Below are positions 1 through 11,268 of a DNA stretch of 64,000 nucleotides, in pieces. Every line of letters starts with the position of its first letter. Positions within the stretch are counted from its first letter, which is position 1. The position numbers were made by a program, and so were the translations under genes. Origin of the DNA: Erigeron canadensis. Lineage: Eukaryota; Streptophyta; Magnoliopsida; Asterales; Asteraceae. The notes beneath the pieces are model-generated. The model saw only the letters and a list, made by a program, of their open reading frames with translations. It was not told where the DNA came from and ran no database searches. Location: assembly GCF_010389155.1 (NCBI RefSeq), contig NC_057762.1, positions 30,812,055 to 30,876,054 of the forward strand, written 5' to 3'.

Positions 1-1111
1 GTTCAAAACAGACCCTTAAATATCGACTCGTATATCTTTTATGGTTCAAAAATCGGCTTCTATATGTATATATTGGCATAGAAATGGAGCTCAATTACCA
101 TTGAGACACCCGAAGAAATCAAGAAAATGAAATAGAGAGTGAAACTACCATAAATCTTGGTCTTGTTGACGGGTCTTGCAAAAGACAAGATTTTGATAGT
201 GGGGTTTCTTGAATCCTGATGAAAGTAGAGGAAAAAGAATAATTATGGATATATTATACTGTACACAAAGTATATGAAGTCAGATAGATAATACATATAT
301 GTATGGAAAGTGTATACTTGTAAAGTGAGGGAAGAAAACATCAGGTGGAGAAGAAATGTGAGGACGAAGAGAGTGAGAATGGAGAGAAGAAAGGGGCGCC
401 ATGGTTACTTAATTGATGAGCTGAAATTGAATGACTAGTAATCCACCTCTAAAATCTTTTCATTTGATTTGGATATTGTCCTTGTACACTTGGTTTTACA
501 TGTTTTCCAGATGGCAATCTTTTTGTTATATAACCTTTTTTTTTTTTTTTTTTCATTTCTAAGCATGATATTTTTTAGTCGTAGCTTTGCTTCTCTATTG
601 TTTTAATAAAATTTTTAAATCTCCTACATTTTATAAATAGTTACAACAAAATTATATTAGTAAATACCTAATTGTTTTTAATGAACTCAAAAATTATTAA
701 AAAATAATTAACTTAAAAACTAATTTACACCCTAAATTTTTGTTTTACTAATTGACAATTTAAACTTTTATTTTTTAATATATTTTAACTTACATCATTC
801 GATACTCACCAACAATAACGGTCGTCATCAACACTCATCCATAATTGCTTACATTATGATACCATTATCTCTACATTATATTCTATGACCGTAAATACTA
901 TTGTATATATTATATGGTAATTAACACAGTGGGATGTTCTTTTTTTACCATTAGTTCACCTGTTTTTCGGTGGTGTTTGAATTACAAAAGGAAAAAAAAA
1001 ACCCGAACAGCTGAACTCATGACATACCAAAAAGTAGCCATAAAAAACCTCAAAACCCGGGACTCTTTATAACTACTTACAATTAAGCGGTGGATGGATC
1101 GCCTGATGAGC

Positions 1112-1138
1112 ATATATATATATATATATATATATATA
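1112..1138. repeat. (TA)n microsatellite
   Basis: Uninterrupted alternating TA run, seen directly. Confidence 0.9.
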
Positions 1139-2150
1139 GCAATGCTGCTACGTGGATATCTAGTAAAAGTAATATTGTTACATATCTTACATCACTTTCA
1201 CCATTAATACTGCTATAAAGTTGAGCAAAAATAGCCAACAGTTGTACTCTCATTTCGGTGAGAACCACTTGAGTTTGTTCAACAAGCTAGCTAAGCTAGA
1301 GAGAGTTATCATTCGGTAATTACTTACTTACAATCTTTCATTGTATATGTTCATGTTGTTTTAATCGGTTAATTTGGTATCATCTTTTATATATGTTTTT
1401 TTGTTCTCTGTTACATTATGACACATGTTTCTTTAAGAAATTTTGTTGTAAGCCTAAGTAGGCCCTTACTTTTGATAATGTGGGCATGTTTTATTGTTGT
1501 GTTAAAAAAAATTATGGGGAATTTGGTTTTTATAGAATATAATGCAGCAATAAAAATTCATTTGCTAAGCATGAGATCGGTAAAATAAGTATTTGGTTAA
1601 TATATGTATTATGTTTACTCAATTTTTAGAAATTTCTTTTGTGTAATTAAATTTGATCTTAATTGGCACAAATCCTAATTAACTGTGATTCTTTTGGAGA
1701 ACTTTTTATTTTGTTGTTGAAATTTAACATTTGTATATGCTGCTTGATCTATTGATGATAGAAGTAAAGATATAGGCATTTTAATATCGATTTATGGAAG
1801 TTCTCGGGTTACAAAAGATTAAAATGGGTAAAGGTAGCGCTTTTGTATGATTTAGAAGGATTGATTTGAGTAGAAGGTGTTGCAGTTAAGTATTGATTAG
1901 AAGATTTTGATCATTTAGATGTATGAAATAATAGAAAGGCGGGGATATATTACGAAAGCCCTTGTACGTACCGAGTATTAAGGATGATCGTCTATTAGCT
2001 ACAAATGGATCACATATAAATTTATTCCATATGACGTATTTCCTTTTAGGAAACGGTTTTATGTTGTACTTGCAGTACAAAATCTCGACCAACGGTAATA
2101 TGTTGTTCTTGTAGTAGGAAACATCGTAGCTAGACACAATTTAACGGTTT

Positions 2151-2450
2151 CTAAGGTGTGACGTATGCCCTTTTTACCGATCCTGGTTGTGACAAGCTAT
2201 GCAAGAGTACGTAGTACCAACCCTGATGTTGTAGTTCTAGATGGTCCATGTATGGTATAAATCCTTTCGCTGTGAATTGCCTTTTTAGGAACAACCGGAG
2301 TGTCGTCAACCAATGTGTATATTTATACAAAATTTATTTTACGTCCTATAAACGTTACATTTATGTAGATTGAATGCAATGGCTATTAATTAAGGTGTGA
2401 CGTATGCCCCTGTTTACTGATTGTACGTCGCTAGTCAGAGTACGTAGGCT
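2151..2450 (+). repeat. Diverged direct repeat pair
   Basis: Two copies about 240 bp apart (2151-2212 and 2391-2450) share the block TAAGGTGTGACGTATGCCC, then a variable middle, then AGAGTACGTAG. The sequence between them does not align as a full tandem unit by eye. Origin unknown. Confidence 0.6.
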
Positions 2451-3003
2451 AATTTTTACGTCAGCTATTAGAGTTAAACTACCAGAATTTTCTTTTTCGT
2501 GCTCAATTATTGCCTATCTGCATCCTTTTGCAATGTATGATAAGAAAATTATCATCACAGAGATTTGTGATACTTAGAAAATCATATTGGGAGGATATAC
2601 CAAGTGATCTGAGGAAAAAAATGTTGTTTGTTGATTTTAATTATGTAACCGAATGAAATATGGTTTATTAAGACTCTTAAAGCACGAGTCTAAGGGGTGT
2701 AAAAGGTAGAAAAAAAAATCTTGAATTCAATATAGAAACATTTCATTGATTTACACTAGATTCGATTACTATCATACTATCATGATGAAATGTAAAAAAG
2801 TGCACCCCATAAGATAGTTCGATGAAACTTGTTTGTATGTTTTGTCACCATGAAATTAGATGTGCGATTCACATGCCATTAGCAGCACCATAAAAATAAC
2901 ATGTCGTAAGATATGATTTATTTGATGTCCAATTTCACACTTACAATCATCTTCTCTTGACGTGTATGGTCTCTTTTTTAATCCTTTTATAGCTTAGTCT
3001 GAG

Positions 3004-3722
3004 ATGGAACGTGGGTTACAAGATATCCAAGTGGATCTGCTTTGTCCTGTCCCAACACCTCGAGTAACATACTATGGAGCTGCAGCAAATGCCAGAGGAC
3101 GCCGAATTGCCAAGATAGTTGAGTTTCTTGCTAGTGAGCGTTACTACTTAGCAGTAGTCAAGGTTCCTAAGATTCAGAGTTTTGATGGTAAGTCTCATTT
3201 TTGTCTAAAAATAAGGAAATAAAAATGGTTTTATAAATAGAAACTTTATAAGTTTGTGAATACAAAAATGCAGTCAACTAATGGATGATTTTTATGACTG
3301 GATCAGATAGAATCAACTTGACTATCGACAGCACAAACAAGGCAAAACTTGAAGGAAAAATTGATCTAGCGGAGAGGCGCACAGGTGTGCCACGTGGAAG
3401 GGAAACGTGGGGTATGTCTTTCTATTTTCCTGGACCCGTTGACTGGTGGACCGCTTTCGTTTTATTTACCTCAGAAACAAAGATGGAGATCTCTGTAATG
3501 AAAACAAGACCTGTTGCTGAACTAGCAACTACTACTGCAGCGGATGTGGCTGCTTTACTAGATATTTGCCTACCTTCCCCGTCTGCATCCCCAACGGCTG
3601 TGGCTGGTCCAGCTGTAGCTAGCTCCTCATCCACCGGGTCTGGTTCCACCGAGGCCAATCAAGAAGGTGCCAACCCACCTTTCCCTGAACTCGATGATAT
3701 GGTCTCCGAGTGGTTTGCATAG
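3004..3722 (+). CDS. Divergent alpha-crystallin (HSP20-like) protein, IDM2/IDM3 type, with Ser-rich tail
   Basis: Two exons, 3004-3187 and 3307-3722, joined by a 119-bp GT-AG intron in phase 1, giving 199 residues. An in-frame TAG at 2995 precedes ATG 3004. Residues about 47-128 fit an alpha-crystallin fold: strands around RYYLAVVKVP, INLTID and KLEGKI, then SFYFPGPVD and MEISVMK, in the same order as the neighbour at 6998-10536. The intron falls at the equivalent place and phase in both genes. Residues about 135-199 are Ala/Ser/Thr/Pro-rich and end acidic (ELDDMVSEWFA). Known of the family: plant IDM2 and IDM3 are alpha-crystallin proteins in a nuclear complex with IDM1 and MBD7 that promotes active DNA demethylation. 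Assigning this protein there is inference, because the domain is strongly diverged. It could be a decaying duplicate. Confidence 0.6.
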
Positions 3723-4630
3723 TTAGATGGCTACAATACAATGGAAATCTTAAACTTCTTTAGTATGATGATATCAGGGTTAATAATAAATAATAACATC
3801 TTATAATACATTGTTGATTTTGATATTAAATCATAGCCCTTTGTATATAATTTCAGCATCACAATTTCATCCCTTCATCTACATGCGTTCATTTATATGA
3901 AACTATTACAAAATCACAACACGCAAAACTTTTTTAGAATGGTATACTCTTGTGACAACAATATTTCTTTTAAACAAACAATGTAAGTGGACAATGATAG
4001 ACTAAAATTTCATAGTAGAAGTAATACATAATTGGTAGTTAGAATATATAAAGTTAACATATACTCTTTAACAAAAGTTATGTATCTCCGGCGTTTTCAA
4101 GCAAGTAATCGCTAGTATCATTGAATCCATAGTTGAACTCCAAGTCGATCTTGTATATCCAAACAACGAGTCAACACACTGCACTCACGCACAATCAACC
4201 GTATTTGCTACGTTATTTGGTTATCAATTTTTGCGCTTCCGCTCTAAGTTTAATGGTCATTGTAAAAATAAACGTAATAAGACTTGTTACTATTTATTTT
4301 TTCTAAAAAGACTTTTTTTTAATATATTAAAAAAATATATCTAAGTGGTCATGAAGGCTCACCTATAATGGATATGGACTTGTAAAACGAGTCAATTTTT
4401 GAGATTAGTTTTATTAAGATAGTATTAGTTTCCATATTAGTTAGTTTACACATTATTAGTTTCCATGTATTAGGTTAATAGACTCTATAAATACAACTTA
4501 TTGTAATCCTCATTAATCACAATCAAATACAATAACCTATAAGGTTTCTCACAAAATGAGTACGAGTTACAGAAAGATTAATATTACTTTCTTAATAATA
4601 TTTGTATTTTTTTATAGTCCTTTTCCTTTA
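3723..4630. other. Intergenic; downstream of the first alpha-crystallin gene
   Basis: No gene seen. It holds the probable 3' UTR of the upstream gene and, from about 4380, an LTR-like stretch listed separately. Confidence 0.5.
4380..4556 (+). mobile_element. LTR-like fragment (possible decayed solo LTR)
   Basis: The stretch starts TGTAAAACG and ends TTTCTCACA. It contains TCTATAAATACAAC followed by an AATC-rich segment, which resembles the TATA/R region of copia-type LTRs. I found no matching 5-bp target duplication, so the limits are uncertain. Confidence 0.3.
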
Positions 4631-5122
4631 TCTACCAATAAACTAAAACAGGATTGAGATGTTCTTAATACAACACGTGGCATAATCCTTGATCGACTCG
4701 TGTCTTTTTAATTTATTTATTTTATTGAATTAGCCTTTTTAATTGTATATAGATTCAATTTTCTTATTAGACTTAGAATTAAACTCTAACTTTTTGCTTA
4801 TTAATACAAAAGTCATTATAACCTTTTTAATTGTCTCTTTTTTTTCCCTCTCAATTCTTCATCTCCTATTACTTAAATTACTTATAATAAATTATTTTTG
4901 AGTTTATGATCCGAATCACCAGGTTATATATCTTTATCCACTATGCTTACAAGTTCTGATTTTGACGTGATTTTAAAAATTTTAGGTAAATCCAAAACTA
5001 TAACTAAACATATATTATATTTATCATATATTTATTATAATTTAGATTCGATCATCGATTTACTTTAACTACATTTAATTTCGTATTTAGAAATCGACAT
5101 ATTCAAAATTGTTTATGATACA
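4631..5122 (+). mobile_element. Helitron copy (TCTACC family), 3' end lost
   Basis: It begins TCTACCAATAAACTAAAACA after an A, as Helitron 5' ends do. It aligns by eye along almost its whole length with the reverse complement of 21045-21686, including the CACGTG-containing palindromic segment. The 3' hairpin and CTAG terminus of the intact copy are missing after about 5122. Confidence 0.6.
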
Positions 5123-6992
5123 ATTCACCTTGTTATCAAACTCAAAACCCCACGTAAAAAAAAGTCAAAAACATCATCTCCCTCGCTTTACAAAATTCAG
5201 AAAAAGCTTTTCACGGCAACATACGAAGAGAAAAAGGGTAACAATTTCGGACTTTTATTTTTCCAATTTTATTTCTGTATGTATAATTTCTTTATATTTT
5301 ACTACACTAATAATTCATTACTTTATTTATAATACAAATTCGATTTTCATTGATTTAATTAATAATTAGTTTAATAAATCAATCCATCCCTCAAATCGCA
5401 AATACTTAGGTATGATCTCAGAGCTGATTTATCGGGATAATTAGTAGCTTTGATCTGTTGTTTGTTTAATTATTTGTAGTTTGAAAATTTTGATTATCTG
5501 TTTTGTTTTTTTTTTTTAAATGTGAGATTTAATTCTGTTAGATACACATGCGTTATATTTTTGGTATTTGTGTTGTAGGATTTTTTTAAAATTTATTTTT
5601 TGGTTACTGTTACTGATTGTTTTTCATTTTTAATAAAAAAAAGTATTTCAAATTAGACTGCAAATAATAGTTACTGTTAAGAATTAGGTTCAGTAAAACT
5701 GGATTTTAATTATTTTTTTTGATGAAATTTTAATTTACTAAAAAATGGATAAGTGCATTGAATTGTTTTCGGCTTGTAACGTTTTGCTGTTGTATGTATC
5801 GAACTCTCGGCTAATTGTTTTTTTTTTTTTTTTTAATGTATTGTGAACTGATGTGGCAAGTTATATGGCTTCGACGCCAGCAAAATTACCGGTTACTTTG
5901 TAATTAGTTAACTGAATACCTACAATAGCGTAATTGAAAGTTTAATATGTGCAATAGGAAATATGGAAGTTGAATACATACAATATCAAAACATGACAAC
6001 TCTTATACGTTTTTATGCACTTAACCCTACTAAAATAGATAAATGGTGTTATTTGCTGTAATCATATAATTTGTAGCTCAAGATAAGTACTTTTTATGTG
6101 TCATTGTGTGTGTGTGTGTGTTTTTAATTTTTTTTTTGTGTTATGACATACTCGATAATAGGAAACGTTACTCTAGTTCTGTTAAAGGTAATATCTGAAA
6201 TAACGCGTTAGTAGGATGCATTTAAGAAAGTAGTTGTTTGTTAGTTTTTTCAGAATATATGAGGAATGTATATCTGAGAGAATAAGGACCTCTAAAAGCG
6301 GTGATTTTGAATATTAGGTCGCCAAATTTTATGGATTATTACCTTTTTAGGTGTTGGATTATGCTGTTAATTTGGATAGGCTGTAGATTATGTATATCGT
6401 CGTGAAGAAGATACCTAAATTGTTTGAGAAAATTATTTCCCGATGTGATATGGGTTTGTGACGCTCCGAAATTTGGTGGAATTTTATTCAGCGCTAATGT
6501 GTGCTGACTTCTGTGCAGTTATATGAATCTGAATAAATTGATGATGAAGTGTAGGAGACAAGAGTGAAATGGGATGACTTAATAGGTTTTGGGATCACTG
6601 TATGTGACAATATGTTATACACAATATAATGCAGAATAAAGACTCTTATGTAGACCAAGTTAGCGAACAAAACAGACAATTCGAACCCCTGAATTATGTT
6701 AATTGTAAATACTTGATCGGCTTAAGATATTATGAATTCCAAATTAAATTGGACGAACTACTATGGATACTACATTATGGAGCTACAAAGCATTCGGATT
6801 CCTTAAGTAAATAAATCTTCTAGAAGCTTTACTAAAATAAAAAACTCCTAGAAGCTTTGCTTACTTCATGCATGTATGAGTTATGAGTTATGACTATGCG
6901 CGCCTGCAACATGCATTCATGCGTGCATTAAATAATTCCCTCCTTGGACTATTATTGCCGTTCTAATAAATTTGCATTTGCTAATTTCCTAG
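5123..6992 (+). other. Probable leader exon and leader intron of the second alpha-crystallin gene
   Basis: A candidate non-coding exon ends at 5408 (ATACTTAG before gtatga). The following T-rich sequence looks like a plant leader intron and could end at the acceptor ttcctag at 6992, six bases before ATG 6998. This is inference from splice consensus only. No coding exon is supported here, and the open frames at 5109-5369 and 6629-6814 have no recognisable content. Confidence 0.35.
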
Positions 6993-6997
6993 GAAGT

Positions 6998-9900
6998 ATG
7001 AGTGAAGCACCTGTAACGAAGCCGATGGAGTCAAAAAGGACATTGAATTTGAGTGGTACGGCTAAGGATGTGAAAAGCGCGCCACCACTTGGCCTGTTTG
7101 ATGTAGGTGAAAGTCAGCGCGCTTACATATTTCGGGTGTCCCTGCCTGGTGTCCGTTTACCTCAATGTGAGCTCTCAGTTACACTATGATAATATGACAA
7201 TCACCTCTGTAGTTCTGTTATAGTTTCTTTTTCTTCTATATTTGGGTTGCCAATATGAGATTGTATGTATAAACCTTGATGAATTCTGCTTCAAGAGCAC
7301 CTAAACTAATATAACTTGGAGTTCTATTATATTATTTTGGCAATCAACATGTGGTCCAGTTAAAACAATTATATGGAACAAACGGATTAGGAAGCTCTTG
7401 TTTACGTTAAAACTTAGGAGAAGATTTGATAGATCGCCTATAGTTCAAGTCTAGATCTAAGTAGTCAAGGACATAAATTTCGGTGTTTCGGTCACGGACT
7501 GGTATACGAAATATCGCTTTTTTCGGTGGTATTTCGGTAATTCTAATAGTATATATATATATATATTTATATATATACATAAATAAGAGTAAAAGATAAA
7601 ACCTGGAAATGCTGAAACAGAATTTACCGAAATTTCGGAAATTTCGGTGGTATTTCGGTCAAAACCACCGAAAATTTTGGAAACGATATCAAAACCGAAA
7701 TTCAATACCGAAATTATGTCCCACCACCGAAAACCGGTATACCACCGAAATTTCACCGAAATTGATAACATAGGTCTAGATCTTTGCTCTTTGAAGATGA
7801 AGAAAGAGGGTTGTTTTTTGAATAAATAGTGACGAGTGGAGAAAAACTTAGGAGGATCTTAGAATATTCCATCACTACTACGCACACGCTACATACACAC
7901 CGGCAATACATAAAGATGAGAAAACCATCGGATCCACTCTACTCTGATCAAATATATCATCTTTTTTATCTCATTGGATTGTCACCAACTGATTGGTCCC
8001 CTGTTTGGGTTGAAAGTTTTTAATAGTTGCTGCATTGGGAACTTTTTGATAAGTGGGTCGCAGTTGTGGAGTTTTAGTTTTTGAAATCTTTCTGGTTTAG
8101 TGAAAGCTTTCATTTTATTTTTTACATAAGTAGAATAGATATCCGGACAATTGACAATATGTTTGATTTGTGGATGGCTTCTTGAATAATTATATACCCA
8201 TTCACACCATATGCTGATGGGGTCCTGAACAGTTATCTTTATCAAAGATTTGTGTAAAATATCTAAAGAACATGAGAATTGCTATGGAGATCAGCATAAA
8301 GCTTAAGCTATTGTGCAGTGCACTTCTGTTTAGTTTTACTTAGCTCAGTAAAATTGGATAATGGTGTAATAAGATTAACAAGATGTAAGTTATATTGAAA
8401 AGAAAAACTTAACTTTCTCTTTCTATTGAAAGACATGGTTTTTAGCTACTCTATTTTCCCCTTCTAAACAGTGTTCTTTCAGAGCACTATATCTTCTTTC
8501 AATAGCTTATTGACGCTCACGATCTTGAGTAATGCATTTCTCTGACTAGGAATGAAAAATTATCACATATTCACATCCATAGAATATATAATTATTAGAT
8601 ACTGTATAGTTAAGAAAGGCAAATGTTAACTTGAATTAATATAAAATGGAAAGTTTAAAAAGAAGTTGCCAAGTTTAAAGAACAAAATAATTTGCATGCT
8701 TTTAATGTTTCTTAAACTATGAGTATAGATTTTGTTCAAATGATAGGATTGCTGGAGCCTGGAAGTATGGGGAGGAATAATCATATGACCACCTTTATGT
8801 TTTAGAAACTTCTAAATTTATTGGATCTTAAATTAAGCTACTGAAGGAAATGAAAAAGGTTGAAGAAAAGTGGGTTGGGTGGAATTGAATTGTTTTTTGC
8901 AACTGATGAGACCCGGCTTATCTGACTGATTTTTTAGCAACAATCATAAATGACCTATTCTCATCAGTATAGCTGGTAATGCTTTAGGGTTGCCAAGCAT
9001 TCTAGGAGGGTCCAAAATGCTTTACACACGATAGAAAAAATAGTTACGGCACTTTAGGTGACCTAGGAGAACAGATAACCAATGAGTTTCTTGTATAGTC
9101 ATTGCCAATAGGCTAATCATATTCCTATATCTGTTTTTATGATATTATTAGAACATAGAGAAAAGTGGACATGTGCAGAGTATTTTAGGTAAATATGTTG
9201 TCAATGAACAACCTGTTTAAAGTCTGTATGAATTGGGTGACATGTTCTGTCTTTGCTTATGAGATTCAATCATAGATCTTGAAATGTAAGGGTGGAAGCT
9301 TCTAATACACTACAGCTCACCTGGAATATCTTGGTCAATAGTTGCATCAATGTGCGAGCTTGAGAACTTTTATTATTGACATTTAAGGTTAACATTTTAA
9401 ATAAGGTGGTACGAAGAGTTAAATGAGCTAATTTAGCGAGTGTTGTCATACCAGAACTGATCAGTCTCTTATGTTTAAGGTGTCTAAACTCAATGGTTAT
9501 ATCCCATGGGTTTGATATGGCACGGAACTTACCGCCCCCCAAACAAGCGTCTCACACAGAATTGATAACTTCTCGGACGATTAACCCGGTTACCAGTTCT
9601 GTTAGCCGATTAGCAAGTGGTACTCGAGGAACATTTTGAAAGCCATTGGGGTCCAAGTTTTTGCCATTGTTTGGCTATTAGTAGAGCTGCCGACATGAGT
9701 TGGTGGGGCAATGTGTCAAATCAGGTTTAGGTTGAAACGGGTCATTTATTGCTGCATATTGAAACAGGGCTGTTAATTTACAGCTGACTGACTTCACAAA
9801 CATTTGTTTGTCAGCTTTTAATTTACTTGTGATAGTTAATCTGATATTATGATGACAAAAACAATATCAGAAATAATATTTTATTTCTTGAATGAATGAA

Positions 9901-10536
9901 TTGTTGAATGAGGTAGTATGCGTTCAAGTTAGACTGGGGAGACTCTCAGTCTGTTTGACCTATTTGACTTTGAGGTAGCTTTTTCAGTTTGACCTATCTG
10001 AGTTGTTTGACATATCACAATCTAAATCATCCCATACATTTTCATTTGTAACCCCCATTTTCGTATTCTTCTTTTTGGGAAATTACAGCCAGTTTCTAGC
10101 TTTAACATTATCATCCACTGAATGCCATCTCTTTACATGGAATACATCTGAAGTTTCTTAATCTGTTCGAATCTTGTTATAATCTTTTGAATATACAAAA
10201 GTATAAAATCAACAATTAAAAGAATTTATTTAATATGTCATGGCAGGTAATGTAAAGCTTGATGTGCGTAATGATGGGAGGGTGGAAATTGAAGGGATTG
10301 TCCAAGACAGTGAATTTGTCAACAGTCATGACAGTAACAAATACAGGCCCAGGGTCCAACAACTGGCCCCACTTGGAAACTTCAACATTTCATTCAACTT
10401 ACCTGGACGGGTTGATCCAAGGTTGGTCTCGCCCACTTTCAGGAACACCGGCATACTTGAAGTTGTCATAATGAAACACACCATGACTGCCAATCAACCT
10501 GATAATTCGGGTACCCCAGTCCCTGCTTCTATTTAG
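6998..10536 (+). CDS. Alpha-crystallin (HSP20-like) domain protein, IDM2/IDM3-like
   Basis: Two exons, 6998-7166 and 10247-10536, with a 3.08-kb GT-AG intron in phase 1 (the split Cys codon is followed by NVKLDVR), giving 152 residues. Residues about 28-130 form the domain: PPLGLFDVGE, AYIFRVSLPGV, VKLDVRNDGRVEIEGIV, FNISFNLPGRVDPRL and GILEVVIMKHT. This pattern is typical of the plant family annotated as increased DNA methylation 3-like. The start at 6998 fits the family N-terminus (MSEAP...TKP, then LNLSGTAK). Family knowledge: these proteins act in a nuclear anti-silencing complex with a histone acetyltransferase and a methyl-CpG-binding protein upstream of ROS1. It is the better-preserved member of a tandem pair with 3004-3722. 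The long intron has gathered repeats, notably the ACCGAAATTT block at 7457-7770. Confidence 0.8.
7457..7770. repeat. ACCGAAATTT-motif inverted-repeat block inside an intron
   Basis: Many copies of ACCGAAATT and its complement AATTTCGGT flank a TA-rich centre near 7548-7578. The arms fold back on each other. It is probably a decayed MITE; no target duplication could be defined. Confidence 0.6.
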
Positions 10537-11268
10537 TTTGGTTTGTACTATTTTCATCGGGTTCAAATTTCAGTCAACCATGTATTAAACAGCCAAATGT
10601 TAGCTGTAGGTGCAGTTGTATGTTGTTGATGCTTATGATTATGCCCGCCATGGCTGTGTTGTAACTTAATCCATCATTAAATCTATGTGTAGGGGTACAA
10701 GCTTACATGGGTTTATCTTTTGTAGTTCCATACTTTGATATTGTGGTAGAAACTAGGACTGAACGAGAGGAGTTGACTAGTTGAGCACTTGAGCTTAAAT
10801 CAAAAACCTTAAGCTAGTCTTGAACTTAACTTGATAGTTTGATGGCCCGATTTAAACTTGATTTTAATGCTAGAATAGATTAAAAGCATTGATCAGACAC
10901 GATGCTCAATTAAGCAAGCTTGACTTGAACAACTCGAATTGCGAGTTCAGTTTGACTATACTCTAATTAGAGCTCACATTACTATATACAAACCCAGCAT
11001 ATTAGCAGCCTTAGATTAGTGCATATTGCCACTTAGCTTGCAAAGCCTGGTTATAGTTTGAGTTGAATCAAAAGCATGAGCCTGGCTTGCTATATGTACT
11101 TAAAAGAAATAGTTGACTTTTTTGCAACCAGGACTTATGATTATAGTGGATCTAAGTCATCCAGAAGGTATACAAAAACATTGGTACATGAATTCAAAAG
11201 TACAGAAGAATATAGAAACATTACAAATAGCTGTTGAAGCTAGGACCATATAGAAGATTTAGGAACAT
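10537..11268. other. Convergent intergenic spacer
   Basis: It lies between the 3' ends of the plus-strand alpha-crystallin gene and the minus-strand protease gene. From about 10740 to 11080 it is rich in diverged GAGCTT/AAGCTT-type motifs, which look like an old dispersed repeat. No gene seen. Confidence 0.5.

Larger units (their letters stand above)
1..3003. other. AT-rich upstream region, no supported gene
   Basis: No coding exon could be supported. The stretch contains a T run (about 537-554), a TA microsatellite near 1112-1138 and a diverged repeat pair at 2151-2450. A short minus-strand reading frame starts at 402 but ends after about 40 codons. Leader exons of the first alpha-crystallin gene could lie here, but I see no clear splice pair. 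Confidence 0.5.

Noticed and set aside
300..402. Minus-strand ATG at 402 opening a short frame starting MAPLSSLHSHSL
   Set aside because: Only about 40 codons before a stop, with no convincing splice donor or family match; could be a first exon but cannot be supported.
3422..3658. Minus-strand open frame opposite the Ser-rich tail
   Set aside because: Antisense shadow of exon 2 of the alpha-crystallin gene.
10259..10471. Second plus-strand frame in exon 2 of the alpha-crystallin gene
   Set aside because: Out-of-frame shadow of the real exon.
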